A DNA stretch of 64,000 bases from Tateyamaria sp. Alg231-49 (GCF_900143535.1 NZ_FRFA01000019.1:1-64000); one strand, 5' to 3'. Numbered from the stretch's first letter, positions 28,085 through 38,107 are shown. Program-made: numbers and translations. The notes: generated from the sequence alone by a model not told the origin.

Positions 28085-28690
28085 GGTTCATCCCGAGTAC
28101 AGTCAGTCTTTACGCCACCCAGAAATCGTATATCCGCCTCACTTGCAAGTCACACAGATCGTTTGTTCGAAACGGATTCCCTTGCATCGCGGATGCGGAT
28201 ACGTTTAACTTTCCCGCCCAATATCGTCATGAGCTTCTAAGTTTGCTACATGAGCAACAGCTTTGGATAGCTGAACGGCCGTTCCGGGCTCAGAGTTGTC
28301 GTTCGCTGCAATTTGCATCAATGTCCGCTTTGCCACCAACCGTCAGCTTTTGGTTTTGCATGCCCAAAGCCTGGCGACTTGAGTCGTGGCAGCTTCTGAG
28401 AGGTGGTTGGTTCTTTGGTCATTTGAAGTCCTGCCTATGGCTATGAGTCCTGACTCCAGAAACATGATCCCCCGCACCCGACGTGTTGCAATGGTCGCTG
28501 GTATGAGATGAATTCCCATACATTTCATTGCATGTGTGCAGTGGCTTTCCCGCAGCGTTTTGAAAGCGTGATGGGCGGACGTTTCTGGGCTGGTTTGAGG
28601 CCGAGAACAGTCTGTTTCTTGGGTCGCAACAAAACCGAACAATTTTTGTGGTATTATAGAGATGTAGTTTATTGAGTTTGAGGATTGGTT
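28085..28690. other. 606-bp intergenic region
   Basis: No open frame here reads like protein on either strand. It contains the promoter side of the FkbM gene, the second 24-bp repeat copy, and an AT-rich tail just before the small ORF at 28691. Confidence 0.55.
28286..28309 (+). repeat. 24-bp direct repeat, copy 2
   Basis: It begins GGGCTCAGAG, then TT, then GTCGTTCGCTGC, and matches copy 1 at 22 of 24 positions. Confidence 0.55.
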
Positions 28691-28855
28691 ATGAGTAAGC
28701 AAGAAGCTGTATCGCGGTTGGTGACATTGATCTGGCAGAGGTTTCGCGGGGTCCCAATTGAAGACGTCGAACGCGCGCTTGTGAAAGAAGGCTGGGCCAT
28801 TGGCGCGGTGCGCAAAGCAATAAATGCCTACCGTTCAGCCCGACAATTCATCTGA
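28691..28855 (+). CDS. Small hypothetical protein, 54 residues
   Basis: An AGGA ribosome site lies 6 bases before the ATG. The product MSKQEAVSRLVTLIWQRFRG...VPIEDVERALVKEGW...AIGAVRKAINAYRS is basic and helical, with a compact helix-turn-helix-like spacing. I do not recognise it. The good start context and protein-like composition argue for a real gene despite its size. Confidence 0.5.
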   Translation: MSKQEAVSRLVTLIWQRFRGVPIEDVERALVKEGWAIGAVRKAINAYRSARQFI

Positions 28856-29090
28856 CAACAATTCGATACCTTCAAATGCATCATGCGCTCCATTGATGCG
28901 TACGACCGCCACCGCGGTGCAGCGTGATTTCTTGCTGCACGCGCGCGGGAACGTCCGCTTATTTTGATTGGATAGAGCCACCGCGCATGTCTGACCCAAG
29001 ACTGTGCAACTTTTACGATGTTTCGCCCCGTCGGCGGTAATCCCTGCCATCCACCTTGCGGTTCGCGTCTCACATTGTCATGCATATGCC

Positions 29091-29876
29091 ATGACCACTG
29101 CACCGCCTCTTATGGTGTTCTCCGATCTGGACGGCACCCTGATCGATCAGCACACCTATGACTGGACACCTGCGGGGCCCGCTCTTAACGCGCTGAAAGA
29201 GGTGGGGGCGGGGGTTGTTCTTGCCAGCAGCAAGACGGCTGTTGAGGTTGACGCCTTGCGCAGCGAAATGGGGTTGTCGGGCTGGCCTGCGATTGTCGAA
29301 AACGGCGCAGGGTTGCTGGGCGCGCATGCGGCGCCCGACAGCATGGTGGATCAATACACGCGTTTGCTGGCTGCCCTTGATGCGTTGCCGGATGCGTTGC
29401 GCAGTTCGTTTGTAGGCTTTGACGACATGAGCGCGGCGGAGTTGTCTGCTGCAACCGGTTTGTCCGCGAAAGGGGCCGATCAGGCGAAACAGCGCGCATT
29501 TTCCGAACCCGGCACATGGTACGGATCGCAAGAGGAAAAAGAAGCGTTTCTGAGCCAGTTGCAAGAGCAGGGCATTGTCGCGCAGCAAGGCGGGCGGTTC
29601 CTGACACTTTCCTTTGGCGGAACCAAAGCTGAACGGGTGAGCGCCCTAAAGATGGAATACGCACCCAAGATTACAATCGCGCTTGGCGATGCGCCAAACG
29701 ACATAAGTATGCTGGAGGCATGTGATTACGGGGTCGTGATTGCCAATCCCGCCCGTGCGCCGTTGCCGCCGCTGAACGGCGAAGACGGTGGGCGCATCCA
29801 CCGCACAACAGGTGCAGGGCCTGCCGCTTGGAACGAAGCGGTGTTGGATTTCTTGGCACGACACAACTTGACGTAA
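29091..29876 (+). CDS. HAD phosphatase, mannosyl/glucosyl-3-phosphoglycerate phosphatase family
   Basis: The 261-residue protein has HAD motif I FSDLDGTLID near residue 10, motif II LASSKT, and motif IV LGDAPNDISMLEACDYGVVI. This combination is typical of the mannosyl-3-phosphoglycerate phosphatase (Cof-type) branch. Family members remove the phosphate from glycosyl-3-phosphoglycerate to give a compatible solute. The glycosyltransferase that follows 11 bp later, and the convergent GH13 phosphorylase, support a role in glucosylglycerate metabolism. The ATG at 29091 was chosen because motif I then falls at the usual position. Confidence 0.85.
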   Translation: MTTAPPLMVFSDLDGTLIDQHTYDWTPAGPALNALKEVGAGVVLASSKTAVEVDALRSEMGLSGWPAIVENGAGLLGAHAAPDSMVDQYTRLLAALDALPDALRSSFVGFDDMSAAELSAATGLSAKGADQAKQRAFSEPGTWYGSQEEKEAFLSQLQEQGIVAQQGGRFLTLSFGGTKAERVSALKMEYAPKITIALGDAPNDISMLEACDYGVVIANPARAPLPPLNGEDGGRIHRTTGAGPAAWNEAVLDFLARHNLT

Positions 29877-29887
29877 GGACAGACTTT

Positions 29888-31114
29888 TTGGCCGACTTTC
29901 ACCAGAACGGAAACATTGCCACCCTGCACAATCTGCGCACGCGCTCTTCGGCGGAACTGGCCGACGAACTCGTGTCCTTTGCGCAGACGCGCAAGATTTC
30001 CCTGATCCTCCCCTGCCTCTATTCAGAGCTGGAAGGGGACGCGATGCCCCATATTCTCTCTGAACTGTCCAAGGTGACGTATCTGCATCGGATCATCATC
30101 GGCCTTGATCGCGCAGACGAGGCGCAGTTTCGTCATGCAAAAGCGTTTTTTGAAGGGTTGAACCAGAACCATATCGTGATCTGGAACGACAGTCCGCGCA
30201 TGCTGGAACTGGGGCGGCGTCTTGAGGCGATGGGGCTTTATCCGGCAGAGCAGGGCAAGGGCAAGAATGTGTGGTCAGCCCTTGGTTATCTGATTGCCTG
30301 TGCTGACAGCGCGGTGATGGCCATTCACGACTGTGACATCCTGACCTATGACAACGAGATGCTGGCGCGTCTTGTGTACCCGGTGGCGAACCCGAACTTT
30401 CCTTATCAGGTGGCTAAGGGGTACTATCCGCGCATCGGTGGGGATCGCTTGAACGGGCGGGTGACGCGCCTACTGGTTAGTCCGCTGCTGATCGCATTAA
30501 AGCGGGTGATAGGGGATCGCGACTATATCGATTACCTGCGTAGTTTCCGCTATCCGCTGTCGGGCGAATTTGCGATGCGCACAGGTATCCTGCCTGATTT
30601 GCGTATCCCGTCTGATTGGGGCCTCGAAATCGGGGTGCTGTCAGAAGCCTGGCGTAATCTGGCGCCCAAGGCGGTCTGTCAGGTCGAAATTTCGGACGCT
30701 TACGATCACAAGCATCAGGACCTCAGTGCGGATGACGCCAATGAGGGGCTTAGCCGCATGTCCACCGACATCTGCAAGGCCATCTTTCGCAAGCTGGCCG
30801 CAGATGGAACCGTCTTTACAGCCAATGTGTTCCGGACACTCAAGGCCACCTATTACCGCAGCGCGTTGGATCTGCTTGAGGCCTATTACAACGACGCCAA
30901 GATGAACGGGCTGTCCATTGACCGGCACAGCGAAGAACGTTCAATCGAGTTGTTTGCTGAAAATATCATGCGGGCCGGGCAGGTGTTTATCGAAAACCCG
31001 CATGAGACACCGTTTATACCCACGTGGAACCGCGTGCATTCGGCTGATCCCAGCTTTTTGACCGATATGCTGGCGGCGGCGCGCGCTGATGATGCCGAAT
31101 TTCAAAGCGTTTGA
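29888..31114 (+). CDS. Glycosyltransferase, probable glucosyl-3-phosphoglycerate synthase
   Basis: The 408-residue cytoplasmic protein has a GT-A fold with SLILPCLYSELEGDAM near residue 38-53, a DCD metal-binding motif at 148-150 (MAIHDCDILTYDNE), and GKNVWSALGY before it. Length and the PCLYSE pattern resemble GpgS-type enzymes (GT81) that join a nucleotide-sugar glucose to 3-phosphoglycerate. The partner phosphatase is immediately upstream. The start appears to be TTG at 29888, with AAGGA 8 bases upstream; no ATG fits. Mannosyl transfer is the main alternative. Confidence 0.78.
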   Translation: MADFHQNGNIATLHNLRTRSSAELADELVSFAQTRKISLILPCLYSELEGDAMPHILSELSKVTYLHRIIIGLDRADEAQFRHAKAFFEGLNQNHIVIWNDSPRMLELGRRLEAMGLYPAEQGKGKNVWSALGYLIACADSAVMAIHDCDILTYDNEMLARLVYPVANPNFPYQVAKGYYPRIGGDRLNGRVTRLLVSPLLIALKRVIGDRDYIDYLRSFRYPLSGEFAMRTGILPDLRIPSDWGLEIGVLSEAWRNLAPKAVCQVEISDAYDHKHQDLSADDANEGLSRMSTDICKAIFRKLAADGTVFTANVFRTLKATYYRSALDLLEAYYNDAKMNGLSIDRHSEERSIELFAENIMRAGQVFIENPHETPFIPTWNRVHSADPSFLTDMLAAARADDAEFQSV

Positions 31115-31136
31115 TTGACGACAGACGAAGACCGGT

Positions 31137-32882
31137 TCAAGTCCGGTTTGTGATCCACCGGCATTGATAGGGTGCCAGCGTGATCGTACCGTCAGACGTG
31201 TCAATCACCTCGCCCGTCAGCAGATCCACCCAATCTTCATCATCAATCAGGTTCATCGCATCGGTGGCCAGCTCTACCGTCTTTGCACTCACATTATGCA
31301 GGGCAAAGATGGATTGATGGCGATCAAGGCTTTGGCGCCAGACTCCAAACACGTCATCCCGCAAGGACATGGTGAATTGCGTGGCATTGGGGTGAAAGGC
31401 GGGTTGTTCGGCGCGAATTTTCAACCGGTCTGACAACGCCGCGAGCACACGTGCGTGGGCCGTGGTTGGGTCATCCAGCACCGCGTTCAGTGACGGATAG
31501 TCCCAGTTGTGTCGGTTGATCGCACGGTTCATGCCGCGCCGCGCCACCTGTTCGTGATCGTTGCGCGTGCCTAGCATCGAATGGATGTAAAAGGCCGGTA
31601 TCCCTTCCAGCGACATCACAATAGTCTGAGAACAGATGAAGCGATCAAAGTGATAGCCGTCGGGTCCGTCAAACGTGCGCCCCGTCGCCTCATAAAAAGT
31701 GGTGTTGATCTCGTAAGGCGCCTCACCGCCGCCGGGCAGGGCGCGCATGGACACCAACCCGCCAATGTCCTTGATCACGTCGATCATCTTGTCCTGCTCT
31801 TCTTTGGGCAGGATGCCTTCGGCGGGGCGCATGCCAATGCCATCATGGCTGGCGGTAAAGTTCAGGTAGGCACAGCCCAATTGCGCGGGCGGCATCCCCT
31901 TTTGCCACTTTTGGAGATAGGCGGCCGACCCCGACATCATCGCATGCAGGATGAGCGGGGGCAGGGGGAAGTTGTAGATCGCGTGCGCTTCGTCCCGTTT
32001 GCCGAAATAAGACAGGTTTTCGGCCTTGGGCACGTTGGTTTCAGTCAGCAGGATCACCGTCTCGGCCGCGTAATCACACAGCAGGCGCATCAGTTTCACC
32101 ACCGCATGGGTTTGGGGCAGGTGGATCGAGGGCGAGCCGATTTCTTTCCACAGGAACGCCACCGCATCGAGGCGAATGATCTGCACCCCGTTGTCCACAT
32201 GCAGGCGGATGATGCGCAGGAATTCGAGAAGCACTTCGGGATTGCGGAAATCCAGATCGATCTGGTCGTGGCTGAACGTGCACCAAACATGACGCGCGCC
32301 ATGCGTGGTTTCGACCTTTTGCAACAGCGGCGTGGTGCGCGGGCGGACCACCATGTCGAGATCGTCATCGGGCGACGCCTCGAAAAAGAACCGATCATAG
32401 GGGGACTGGCCCTGCCGGTAGGCATTAAACCACGCGCCCTGGCTTGAGACGTGGTTCAGCACCAGATCGGACATAAGATGGAATTCGTTTGCGATGCGGT
32501 TGATGTCCGGCCAGTCGCCCAGTTGTGGGTTTACAGCACGGAAATCAGAAACGGCAAAGCCATCGTCCGAGGTGAACGGAAAGAAGGGCAGGATGTGCAC
32601 GCCGTTGACCACACCCTTCATCCTGCGCAACAGAAAGTCGTGCAGCAGGTCGAGCGGTTTGTGCACCCCGTCCACGATGGAGTTGCCATAGGTAATCAGC
32701 AGGGCGTCTTTTTCAGTCCACAGGTTGTTGGCGGGTTGGCGTCCCCGTTTGCGCGGCTTGGTGCCTTCGGGCCAGAACGCGTCCACAATCTTGCTGGACA
32801 GAATATCGCGGTCGAGATCGGGATAGATCTGTTCAACCAGTTTGGACAGCCGTTGGCCAAAGTTGTTTTTGCTTGGGAGCAT
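31137..32882 (-). CDS. GH13_18 sugar phosphorylase, probable glucosylglycerate phosphorylase
   Basis: The 581-residue protein is of the sucrose-phosphorylase subfamily. It has GVHILPFFPFTSDDGFAVSD near residue 95-113, the nucleophile aspartate in IIRLDAVAFLWKE (D239), the acid/base glutamate in LLTETNV (E280) and NFTASHDGIG after it. Members phosphorolyse sucrose, glucosylglycerol or glucosylglycerate. Because it converges on a glycosyl-phosphoglycerate synthase and phosphatase pair, glucosylglycerate is the best guess: this enzyme would recover glucose 1-phosphate from the solute. The 3' ends are 22 bp apart. Confidence 0.82.
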   Translation of the reverse strand: MLPSKNNFGQRLSKLVEQIYPDLDRDILSSKIVDAFWPEGTKPRKRGRQPANNLWTEKDALLITYGNSIVDGVHKPLDLLHDFLLRRMKGVVNGVHILPFFPFTSDDGFAVSDFRAVNPQLGDWPDINRIANEFHLMSDLVLNHVSSQGAWFNAYRQGQSPYDRFFFEASPDDDLDMVVRPRTTPLLQKVETTHGARHVWCTFSHDQIDLDFRNPEVLLEFLRIIRLHVDNGVQIIRLDAVAFLWKEIGSPSIHLPQTHAVVKLMRLLCDYAAETVILLTETNVPKAENLSYFGKRDEAHAIYNFPLPPLILHAMMSGSAAYLQKWQKGMPPAQLGCAYLNFTASHDGIGMRPAEGILPKEEQDKMIDVIKDIGGLVSMRALPGGGEAPYEINTTFYEATGRTFDGPDGYHFDRFICSQTIVMSLEGIPAFYIHSMLGTRNDHEQVARRGMNRAINRHNWDYPSLNAVLDDPTTAHARVLAALSDRLKIRAEQPAFHPNATQFTMSLRDDVFGVWRQSLDRHQSIFALHNVSAKTVELATDAMNLIDDEDWVDLLTGEVIDTSDGTITLAPYQCRWITNRT

Positions 32883-33118
32883 CGCGCAGCTATGTCCGGT
32901 GTTTTGAGTTGCAGTGCTTTGAGAGAAGCACCGTTTTCGCGGCCTTGCCTAGTCAAAACAAACGGATTCGGGAATGCTGTGTCTCCATCGTGTTGCAAAT
33001 GCACAGAAGTTAGGGCCTGCGCGGCGAACCTCTCTTGTTCTGTGTGCGTGGTGGGCCTTGCACGTTGTGCACGCTTTGTGTCCAATCGGGCGCGAGCAGG
33101 GGGAGAACAAGGGCCAAA

Positions 33119-34237
33119 ATGACGGGCGTGCTGGATGGATTGCGGGTTGTCGAATTTGCCGGGCTGGGGCCTGCACCGCTGGCCGGGCAGTTGCTGGCTG
33201 ATATGGGCGCGCAGGTCACAGTGATTGACCGCGCATCTGCGCCTGTCGATCCCACGGATGTGAACCGGCGGGGCAAACGCTCGGTCGCGCTAAACCTTAA
33301 ATCCCCCCAAGGACGCGACGTGGCGCAGGCCCTGATGGCCCAGTCCGATATTCTGATAGAAGGGTTCCGTCCCGGCGTGATGGAACGCCTTGGGCTTGGC
33401 CCCGAAACGTGCCCCGATACGCTGATTTATGGCCGCATGACAGGTTGGGGGCAGTCCGGCCCGATGGCGCATGTCGCCGGGCACGACATTACATACCTTG
33501 CGACAACGGGCGTGCTCAGCCTGATGGGCAGCGCGGATGCACCGCCCAAGCCGCCGCTGAACCTAGTCGCGGATTACGGTGGTGGTGCGCTGTTTTTGGT
33601 CTGTGGGCTGTTGGCGGCGGTGATCTCGCGCGGTGTGACGGGCAAAGGGCAGGTGGTGGATGCGGCCATGATTGACGGCGTTCCAGCCATGATGGGCCTG
33701 ATCCACGGGATGATGGCGAAAGGCGATTGGCGCGAACCACCTGGTACCAACTGGTTGGATGGGGGCGCGCCATTTTATCGCTGCTACCGTTGTGCGGACG
33801 GGCGTGATGTGGCCGTTGGCGCGCTGGAGCCGCAGTTCTATGCGCTGTTGCTGGACGGACTGGGCCTGAGTGATGCCATGCTCCCAGACCAGAATGACCG
33901 GGGCAGTTGGCCTGACATGACGGCCCGCTTTGCGATCATTTTTGCGCGCCACCCCCGAGACCACTGGGCCGAGGTGTTCTCGGGCACTGACGCGTGCGTC
34001 GCCCCCGTCCTGTCGATGGATGAAGCGGCAAAGGATGCTCATCTGGCACCACGCGGGACTTATGTAGAGGTCGGTGGCGTGCGCCAATCAGCACCTGCGC
34101 CGCGTTTTTCGCGCGCGCCTGCGGGAACTTTGCCTGCACCCGCAGCCCCCGGTGCGCAAACGGACGTGATCTTGGCAGAGTTGGGCTATGACGCGTCAGC
34201 CATTCGCGACTTGCACGATGGCGGGGTCTGTACGTGA
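33119..34237 (+). CDS. CaiB/BaiF family CoA-transferase (alpha-methylacyl-CoA racemase-like)
   Basis: The 372-residue protein belongs to type III CoA-transferases. It has the N-terminal LDGLRVVEFAGLGPAPLAGQ, NRRGKRSVALNLKSPQG, and the catalytic Asp in NLVADYGGGA (D152). GHDITYLATTGVLSLMG is characteristic of the AMACR (racemase) branch. The enzyme likely epimerises 2-methylacyl-CoA thioesters or moves CoA between acids. Its stop overlaps the next gene by 4 bp (GTGA), so the FAD monooxygenase is translationally coupled. An upstream in-frame start at 33035 was rejected because it adds Cys-rich non-family sequence. Confidence 0.87.
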   Translation: MTGVLDGLRVVEFAGLGPAPLAGQLLADMGAQVTVIDRASAPVDPTDVNRRGKRSVALNLKSPQGRDVAQALMAQSDILIEGFRPGVMERLGLGPETCPDTLIYGRMTGWGQSGPMAHVAGHDITYLATTGVLSLMGSADAPPKPPLNLVADYGGGALFLVCGLLAAVISRGVTGKGQVVDAAMIDGVPAMMGLIHGMMAKGDWREPPGTNWLDGGAPFYRCYRCADGRDVAVGALEPQFYALLLDGLGLSDAMLPDQNDRGSWPDMTARFAIIFARHPRDHWAEVFSGTDACVAPVLSMDEAAKDAHLAPRGTYVEVGGVRQSAPAPRFSRAPAGTLPAPAAPGAQTDVILAELGYDASAIRDLHDGGVCT

Positions 34238-35421
34238 GGGCACTGATCGCAGGGGCCGGGATCGGCGGGCTTGCCAGCGCGATTGCGCTGGCCCTGCGTG
34301 GCTGGGAGGTCGCCGTTTTCGAACAGGCCCCCAAACTGACCGAGATCGGCGCGGGCCTGCAGATATCCCCAAACGGCTGGCGTGTTCTTGAGGCTCTTGG
34401 TGTCGCGGAGGCCTTGCAATCTACTTTGTTTGAACCCGAGGCCATCGAGATGCGTATGGGGCAGGGCGGGGCGCAGATTTTTCGACTGCCGATGCGCGGA
34501 TTCGCCCGCGACCGGTGGGGTGCGCCCTATATTCATATTCACCGTGCGGATCTTGTCGGCGCACTTGAGGCGCGACTGCTTGGTTTGCAAATCGGTGCCA
34601 TTCGCACCGGGCACGCGGTTGCTGGCTATGAACAGACAGAGGATGCCGCCTCCCTGACAATGGCAGATGGAACTACGCACTTAGGCGACATCGTGATCGG
34701 CGCAGACGGGCTGCATTCAGTGATCCGCACGCAGATGCTGGGCGCTGACACCCCGCGCTACACCGGTAACGTGGCGTGGCGGGCGGTTGTACCTATTGAG
34801 GCGCTGGGCGCACTCGCGCCGCCGCCAACGGCCTGCGTCTGGGTGGGGCACAAACGGCACGCCGTCACCACGCGATTGCGGGCTGGCAACCTCGCGAACT
34901 TCGTGGGTATGGTGGAAAGCGACATTCCGACAAAGGAAAGCTGGCGGGCCGAAGGACATCGGGCAGACGCTGAGGCCGCCTTTGACGGCTGGGCCCCGGA
35001 AATCCGCGCGATCCTCGACAACGCCGATGTTCTGCATCACTGGGCACTGTTTGATCGTGCACCACTGCCGCACTGGCACGAGGGACGCGTGGCGGTGATG
35101 GGGGATGCGGCGCACCCGATGCTGCCGTCGATGGCGCAAGGGGCGGTGCAGGCATTGGAGGATGCATGGGTCCTGTCAAAAAGCCTTGAGGAGAAGGCCA
35201 CACCGCAAGACGGGTTTGCCGCCTATTTCAGACAGCGGATCGACCGCGTTTCGCGTGTGCAAAAGGGATCAGCGGCAAATGCGCGATTGTTCCATCACGC
35301 CCACACACCGGGGCGCTGGGGTTTTTATAGGCCAATGGGGCTGGCGGCACGGCTTGCTCCCAACGCGTTTCATGCGCGTCAGGACTGGGTCTACGGCCAC
35401 GACGTAACAGGCGCGGGCTAA
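34234..35421 (+). CDS. FAD-dependent monooxygenase (salicylate hydroxylase-like)
   Basis: The 395-residue flavoprotein hydroxylase has GAGIGGLASAIAL at 7-19, the middle motif DIVIGADGLHSVIR, and GDAAHPMLPSMAQGA near residue 290. The PSMAQGA sequence and the GLQISPNGWRVLEALG region resemble salicylate and 3-hydroxybenzoate 6-hydroxylases. The actual aromatic substrate cannot be told. The GTG start lies inside the stop of the CoA-transferase gene. A strong hairpin at the stop separates it from the convergent acs gene. Confidence 0.88.
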   Translation: MRALIAGAGIGGLASAIALALRGWEVAVFEQAPKLTEIGAGLQISPNGWRVLEALGVAEALQSTLFEPEAIEMRMGQGGAQIFRLPMRGFARDRWGAPYIHIHRADLVGALEARLLGLQIGAIRTGHAVAGYEQTEDAASLTMADGTTHLGDIVIGADGLHSVIRTQMLGADTPRYTGNVAWRAVVPIEALGALAPPPTACVWVGHKRHAVTTRLRAGNLANFVGMVESDIPTKESWRAEGHRADAEAAFDGWAPEIRAILDNADVLHHWALFDRAPLPHWHEGRVAVMGDAAHPMLPSMAQGAVQALEDAWVLSKSLEEKATPQDGFAAYFRQRIDRVSRVQKGSAANARLFHHAHTPGRWGFYRPMGLAARLAPNAFHARQDWVYGHDVTGAG

Positions 35422-35430
35422 ACCCGCGCC
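35410..35430. terminator. Bidirectional hairpin between convergent genes
   Basis: GGCGCGGG (35410-35417) pairs perfectly with CCCGCGCC (35423-35430). The monooxygenase stop lies in the loop, and TTTG follows on the plus strand. It can serve both that gene and acs. Confidence 0.8.
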
Positions 35431-35437
35431 TTTGCCA

Positions 35438-37390
35438 TCAGGACTTGTTCATCCGGTTTTCGATCAGATCGTCCACCACCGACGGATCGGCGAGGGTCGA
35501 CGTGTCACCCAGCGCGCCAAAGTCATCCTCGGCAATCTTGCGCAAGATACGACGCATGATCTTGCCTGACCGGGTTTTGGGCAGGCCGGGGGCCCATTGG
35601 ACCAAATCGGGCGACGCGATTGGGCCAATCTCCTGACGGACCCAAGTGCGCAATTCCTTGCGCAACTCTTCGGAAGGCTCTTCACCGTTCATCAAGGTCA
35701 CATAGCAGTAGATGCCTTGGCCTTTGATATCATGGGGATAGCCGACAACAGCGGCCTCGGCGACTTTGGCGTGGGCGACAAGTGCGCTTTCGACCTCGGC
35801 TGTGCCCATACGGTGGCCCGAGACGTTGATCACATCGTCGACACGGCCCGTGATCCAATAGTCACCATCTTCGTCGCGGCGACACCCGTCACCGGTAAAG
35901 TAGTAGCCCTTGTAGTCCGAGAAATAGGTCTTCTCGAACCGCTCATGGTCTTCCCAGACGGTGCGCATCTGACCGGGCCAGCTGTCGGCGATGACCAACA
36001 CACCTTCGACTCCGTCACCGTCAATGACTTCGGCAGTGGTTGGTTCCAGCACCAGTGGTTTGATGCCAAAGAACGGCTTCATGGCGGAACCGGGCTTGGT
36101 CGCATGTGCGCCGGGCAGGGGGGTCATCAGGTGCCCGCCGGTTTCAGTTTGCCACCAGGTGTCCACTATTGGGCAGCGCCCGCCGCCGACGACGTTGTAA
36201 TACCAGTTCCAAGCCTCGGGGTTGATTGGCTCACCCACGGTGCCGAGCAGTTTTAGCGAGGACAGGTCAGCCTTTTCCACAAAGCTGTCACCTTGGCCCA
36301 TCAGCGCACGAAGAGCTGTCGGGGCGGTGTAGAATTGCGCCACTTTGTGCTTTTCGCAAACCTGCCAAAAACGGGATGCGTCCGGATAGGTGGGCACGCC
36401 TTCAAACATCAGCGTCGTACCGCCATTGGCCAGCGGGCCATAGACGATATAGCTATGCCCGGTGACCCAGCCAACATCCGCGGTGCACCAATAGATGTCA
36501 CCGTCATGGTAGTCGAAGGTGATCTCGTGCGTCATCGCGGCATAGACGATGTAGCCGCCCGTGGTGTGCACAACCCCTTTGGGCTGACCGGTGGAGCCGG
36601 ATGTATAAAGGATGAACAACGGGTCTTCGGCGGCCATTTCCTCGACCGGGCAATCGGCAGAGACATCTGCGGCGGCCTCGTGTAGCCAGTGATCCATTCC
36701 GTCACGCCATGCGATCTGCTGTCCCGTGCGCTTGACCACCAGACAGTGAGTGTCGTGCATCACGTTGATGAGGGCCTGATTGACGTTGTCCTTCAGGTTC
36801 GTGACACGACCGCCGCGCGGAGCACCATCTGCAGTGATCACAACCTTGGCGTCACAGCCCGAAACGCGCGCCGCCAGAGCATCCGGAGAGAAGCCAGCGA
36901 ACACGATCGAATGAATGGCGCCGATGCGGGTACAAGCCAACATGGCATAGGCTGCCTCCGGGATCATGGGCAGGTACAACACTACCCGGTCCCCTTTGCC
37001 GACGCCCAGCGACTTGAGCACGTTGGCCATCTTGCAGGTCTCGGCGTGCAGCTGCTTGTACGTAATGTGCTGGGCCTCATCCTCGGGGCTGTCGGGCTCC
37101 CAGATGATGGCCGTCTGATCGCCGCGTGTGGCCAGATGACGGTCAATACAGTTGGCCGATACGTTCAGCGTGCCATCTGCGTACCAATTGATCGAAACAT
37201 TGCCGAGGGTGTAATCGACGTCTTTGACCTGTGTGTAGGGTTTGATCCAGTCGATCCGCTTGCCATGCTCGCCCCAGAACGCGTCGGGGTCGTTGATCGA
37301 GGCTGCATACATCTCATCGTATTTTGCGGCGTCGATATGCGCGCGCGCCACCATGTCTGCACTCGGGGCATAGGTCTTGATATCGGACAT
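35438..37390 (-). CDS. acs: Acetyl-CoA synthetase
   Basis: This enzyme activates acetate to acetyl-CoA through acetyl-AMP. The 650-residue protein has the AMP-binding P-loop [12 protein letters not shown] near residue 263, [38 protein letters not shown] and the acetylation-regulated lysine in [10 protein letters not shown] (K610). Length and order fit Acs. GGAGGAA lies 7 bp before the chosen ATG; an in-frame codon 63 bp upstream is less likely. The gene is alone on its strand with a long upstream region. Confidence 0.97.
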   Translation of the reverse strand: MSDIKTYAPSADMVARAHIDAAKYDEMYAASINDPDAFWGEHGKRIDWIKPYTQVKDVDYTLGNVSINWYADGTLNVSANCIDRHLATRGDQTAIIWEPDSPEDEAQHITYKQLHAETCKMANVLKSLGVGKGDRVVLYLPMIPEAAYAMLACTRIGAIHSIVFAGFSPDALAARVSGCDAKVVITADGAPRGGRVTNLKDNVNQALINVMHDTHCLVVKRTGQQIAWRDGMDHWLHEAAADVSADCPVEEMAAEDPLFILYTSGSTGQPKGVVHTTGGYIVYAAMTHEITFDYHDGDIYWCTADVGWVTGHSYIVYGPLANGGTTLMFEGVPTYPDASRFWQVCEKHKVAQFYTAPTALRALMGQGDSFVEKADLSSLKLLGTVGEPINPEAWNWYYNVVGGGRCPIVDTWWQTETGGHLMTPLPGAHATKPGSAMKPFFGIKPLVLEPTTAEVIDGDGVEGVLVIADSWPGQMRTVWEDHERFEKTYFSDYKGYYFTGDGCRRDEDGDYWITGRVDDVINVSGHRMGTAEVESALVAHAKVAEAAVVGYPHDIKGQGIYCYVTLMNGEEPSEELRKELRTWVRQEIGPIASPDLVQWAPGLPKTRSGKIMRRILRKIAEDDFGALGDTSTLADPSVVDDLIENRMNKS

Positions 37391-38107
37391 GAATGTTCCT
37401 CCGGTCTTCATTCCAGTCGTTCGGGAAATGCGCACCGAAACTCCGTCCAACACTGGTTGGCGGGGTAGACTGGCGCGCGGCCTCCTCCCATTGCGGCGAT
37501 CATACCCATTGCTGAAAAGAAAGGAATAAAAGGCTGGAATAGCAGGATTTTGTTGTGAAGGATTTTTACGTAAGTGGTGGAGTTAGTAAAAATATGATGC
37601 GATGGTCTAAAAGGAACATTAGAAACAGATGGTTAGCTGTAAACCAATTGGGGCGCACTTTGTGCAACGCGCGCGTCATTACTCAAAGCATCCGACACGA
37701 CATCTCAACGCAACAGGTGTGACCCCCCAAAGGCGCGCCGTATCCGTTGCCGGTGCAGCAGGTTCGACAAGTCCACACAGATGTTGTGTTGGGCGAACAA
37801 GGCGCAACGCCATTGCCCGTTTTGATCGCCGCACAGTTCCTCTTGGCGGACAAAGCAACAGTTCATCGGTGTATCATAAGGTTCGTCTTGGTGAATTAGA
37901 GTTCCTCGTCATAATCCTAACGTCCGGCTCCGCACCTTGCATCCTGACTACTCTGCCGGAATGCACATAATCATTACCATCACAGGACAGCATTGTTGGC
38001 GTGACACTTGCGGCGCATTGCGGGATCATTAATAGATATCAATCGGCGGCCGTGACTGCCATCGGCTCCGGGCAACTCCTGAGCGAATACAAGGGGCCTA
38101 GAACACG
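37391..38107. other. 717-bp intergenic region
   Basis: This region holds the acs promoter on the left and the ACR3 start on the right. A 42-residue open frame (37594-37722) exists but has poor start context. A longer open frame across 37629-37970 is Arg/Ser-rich and not protein-like. The middle contains words such as CGGACAAAGCAAC also seen in other gaps. I see no gene I would defend. Confidence 0.5.

Noticed and set aside
37629-37970. Open frame of about 113 codons upstream of ACR3
   Set aside because: Its Arg/Ser/Thr-rich content, lack of a ribosome site and overlap with degenerate intergenic words make it unlikely.
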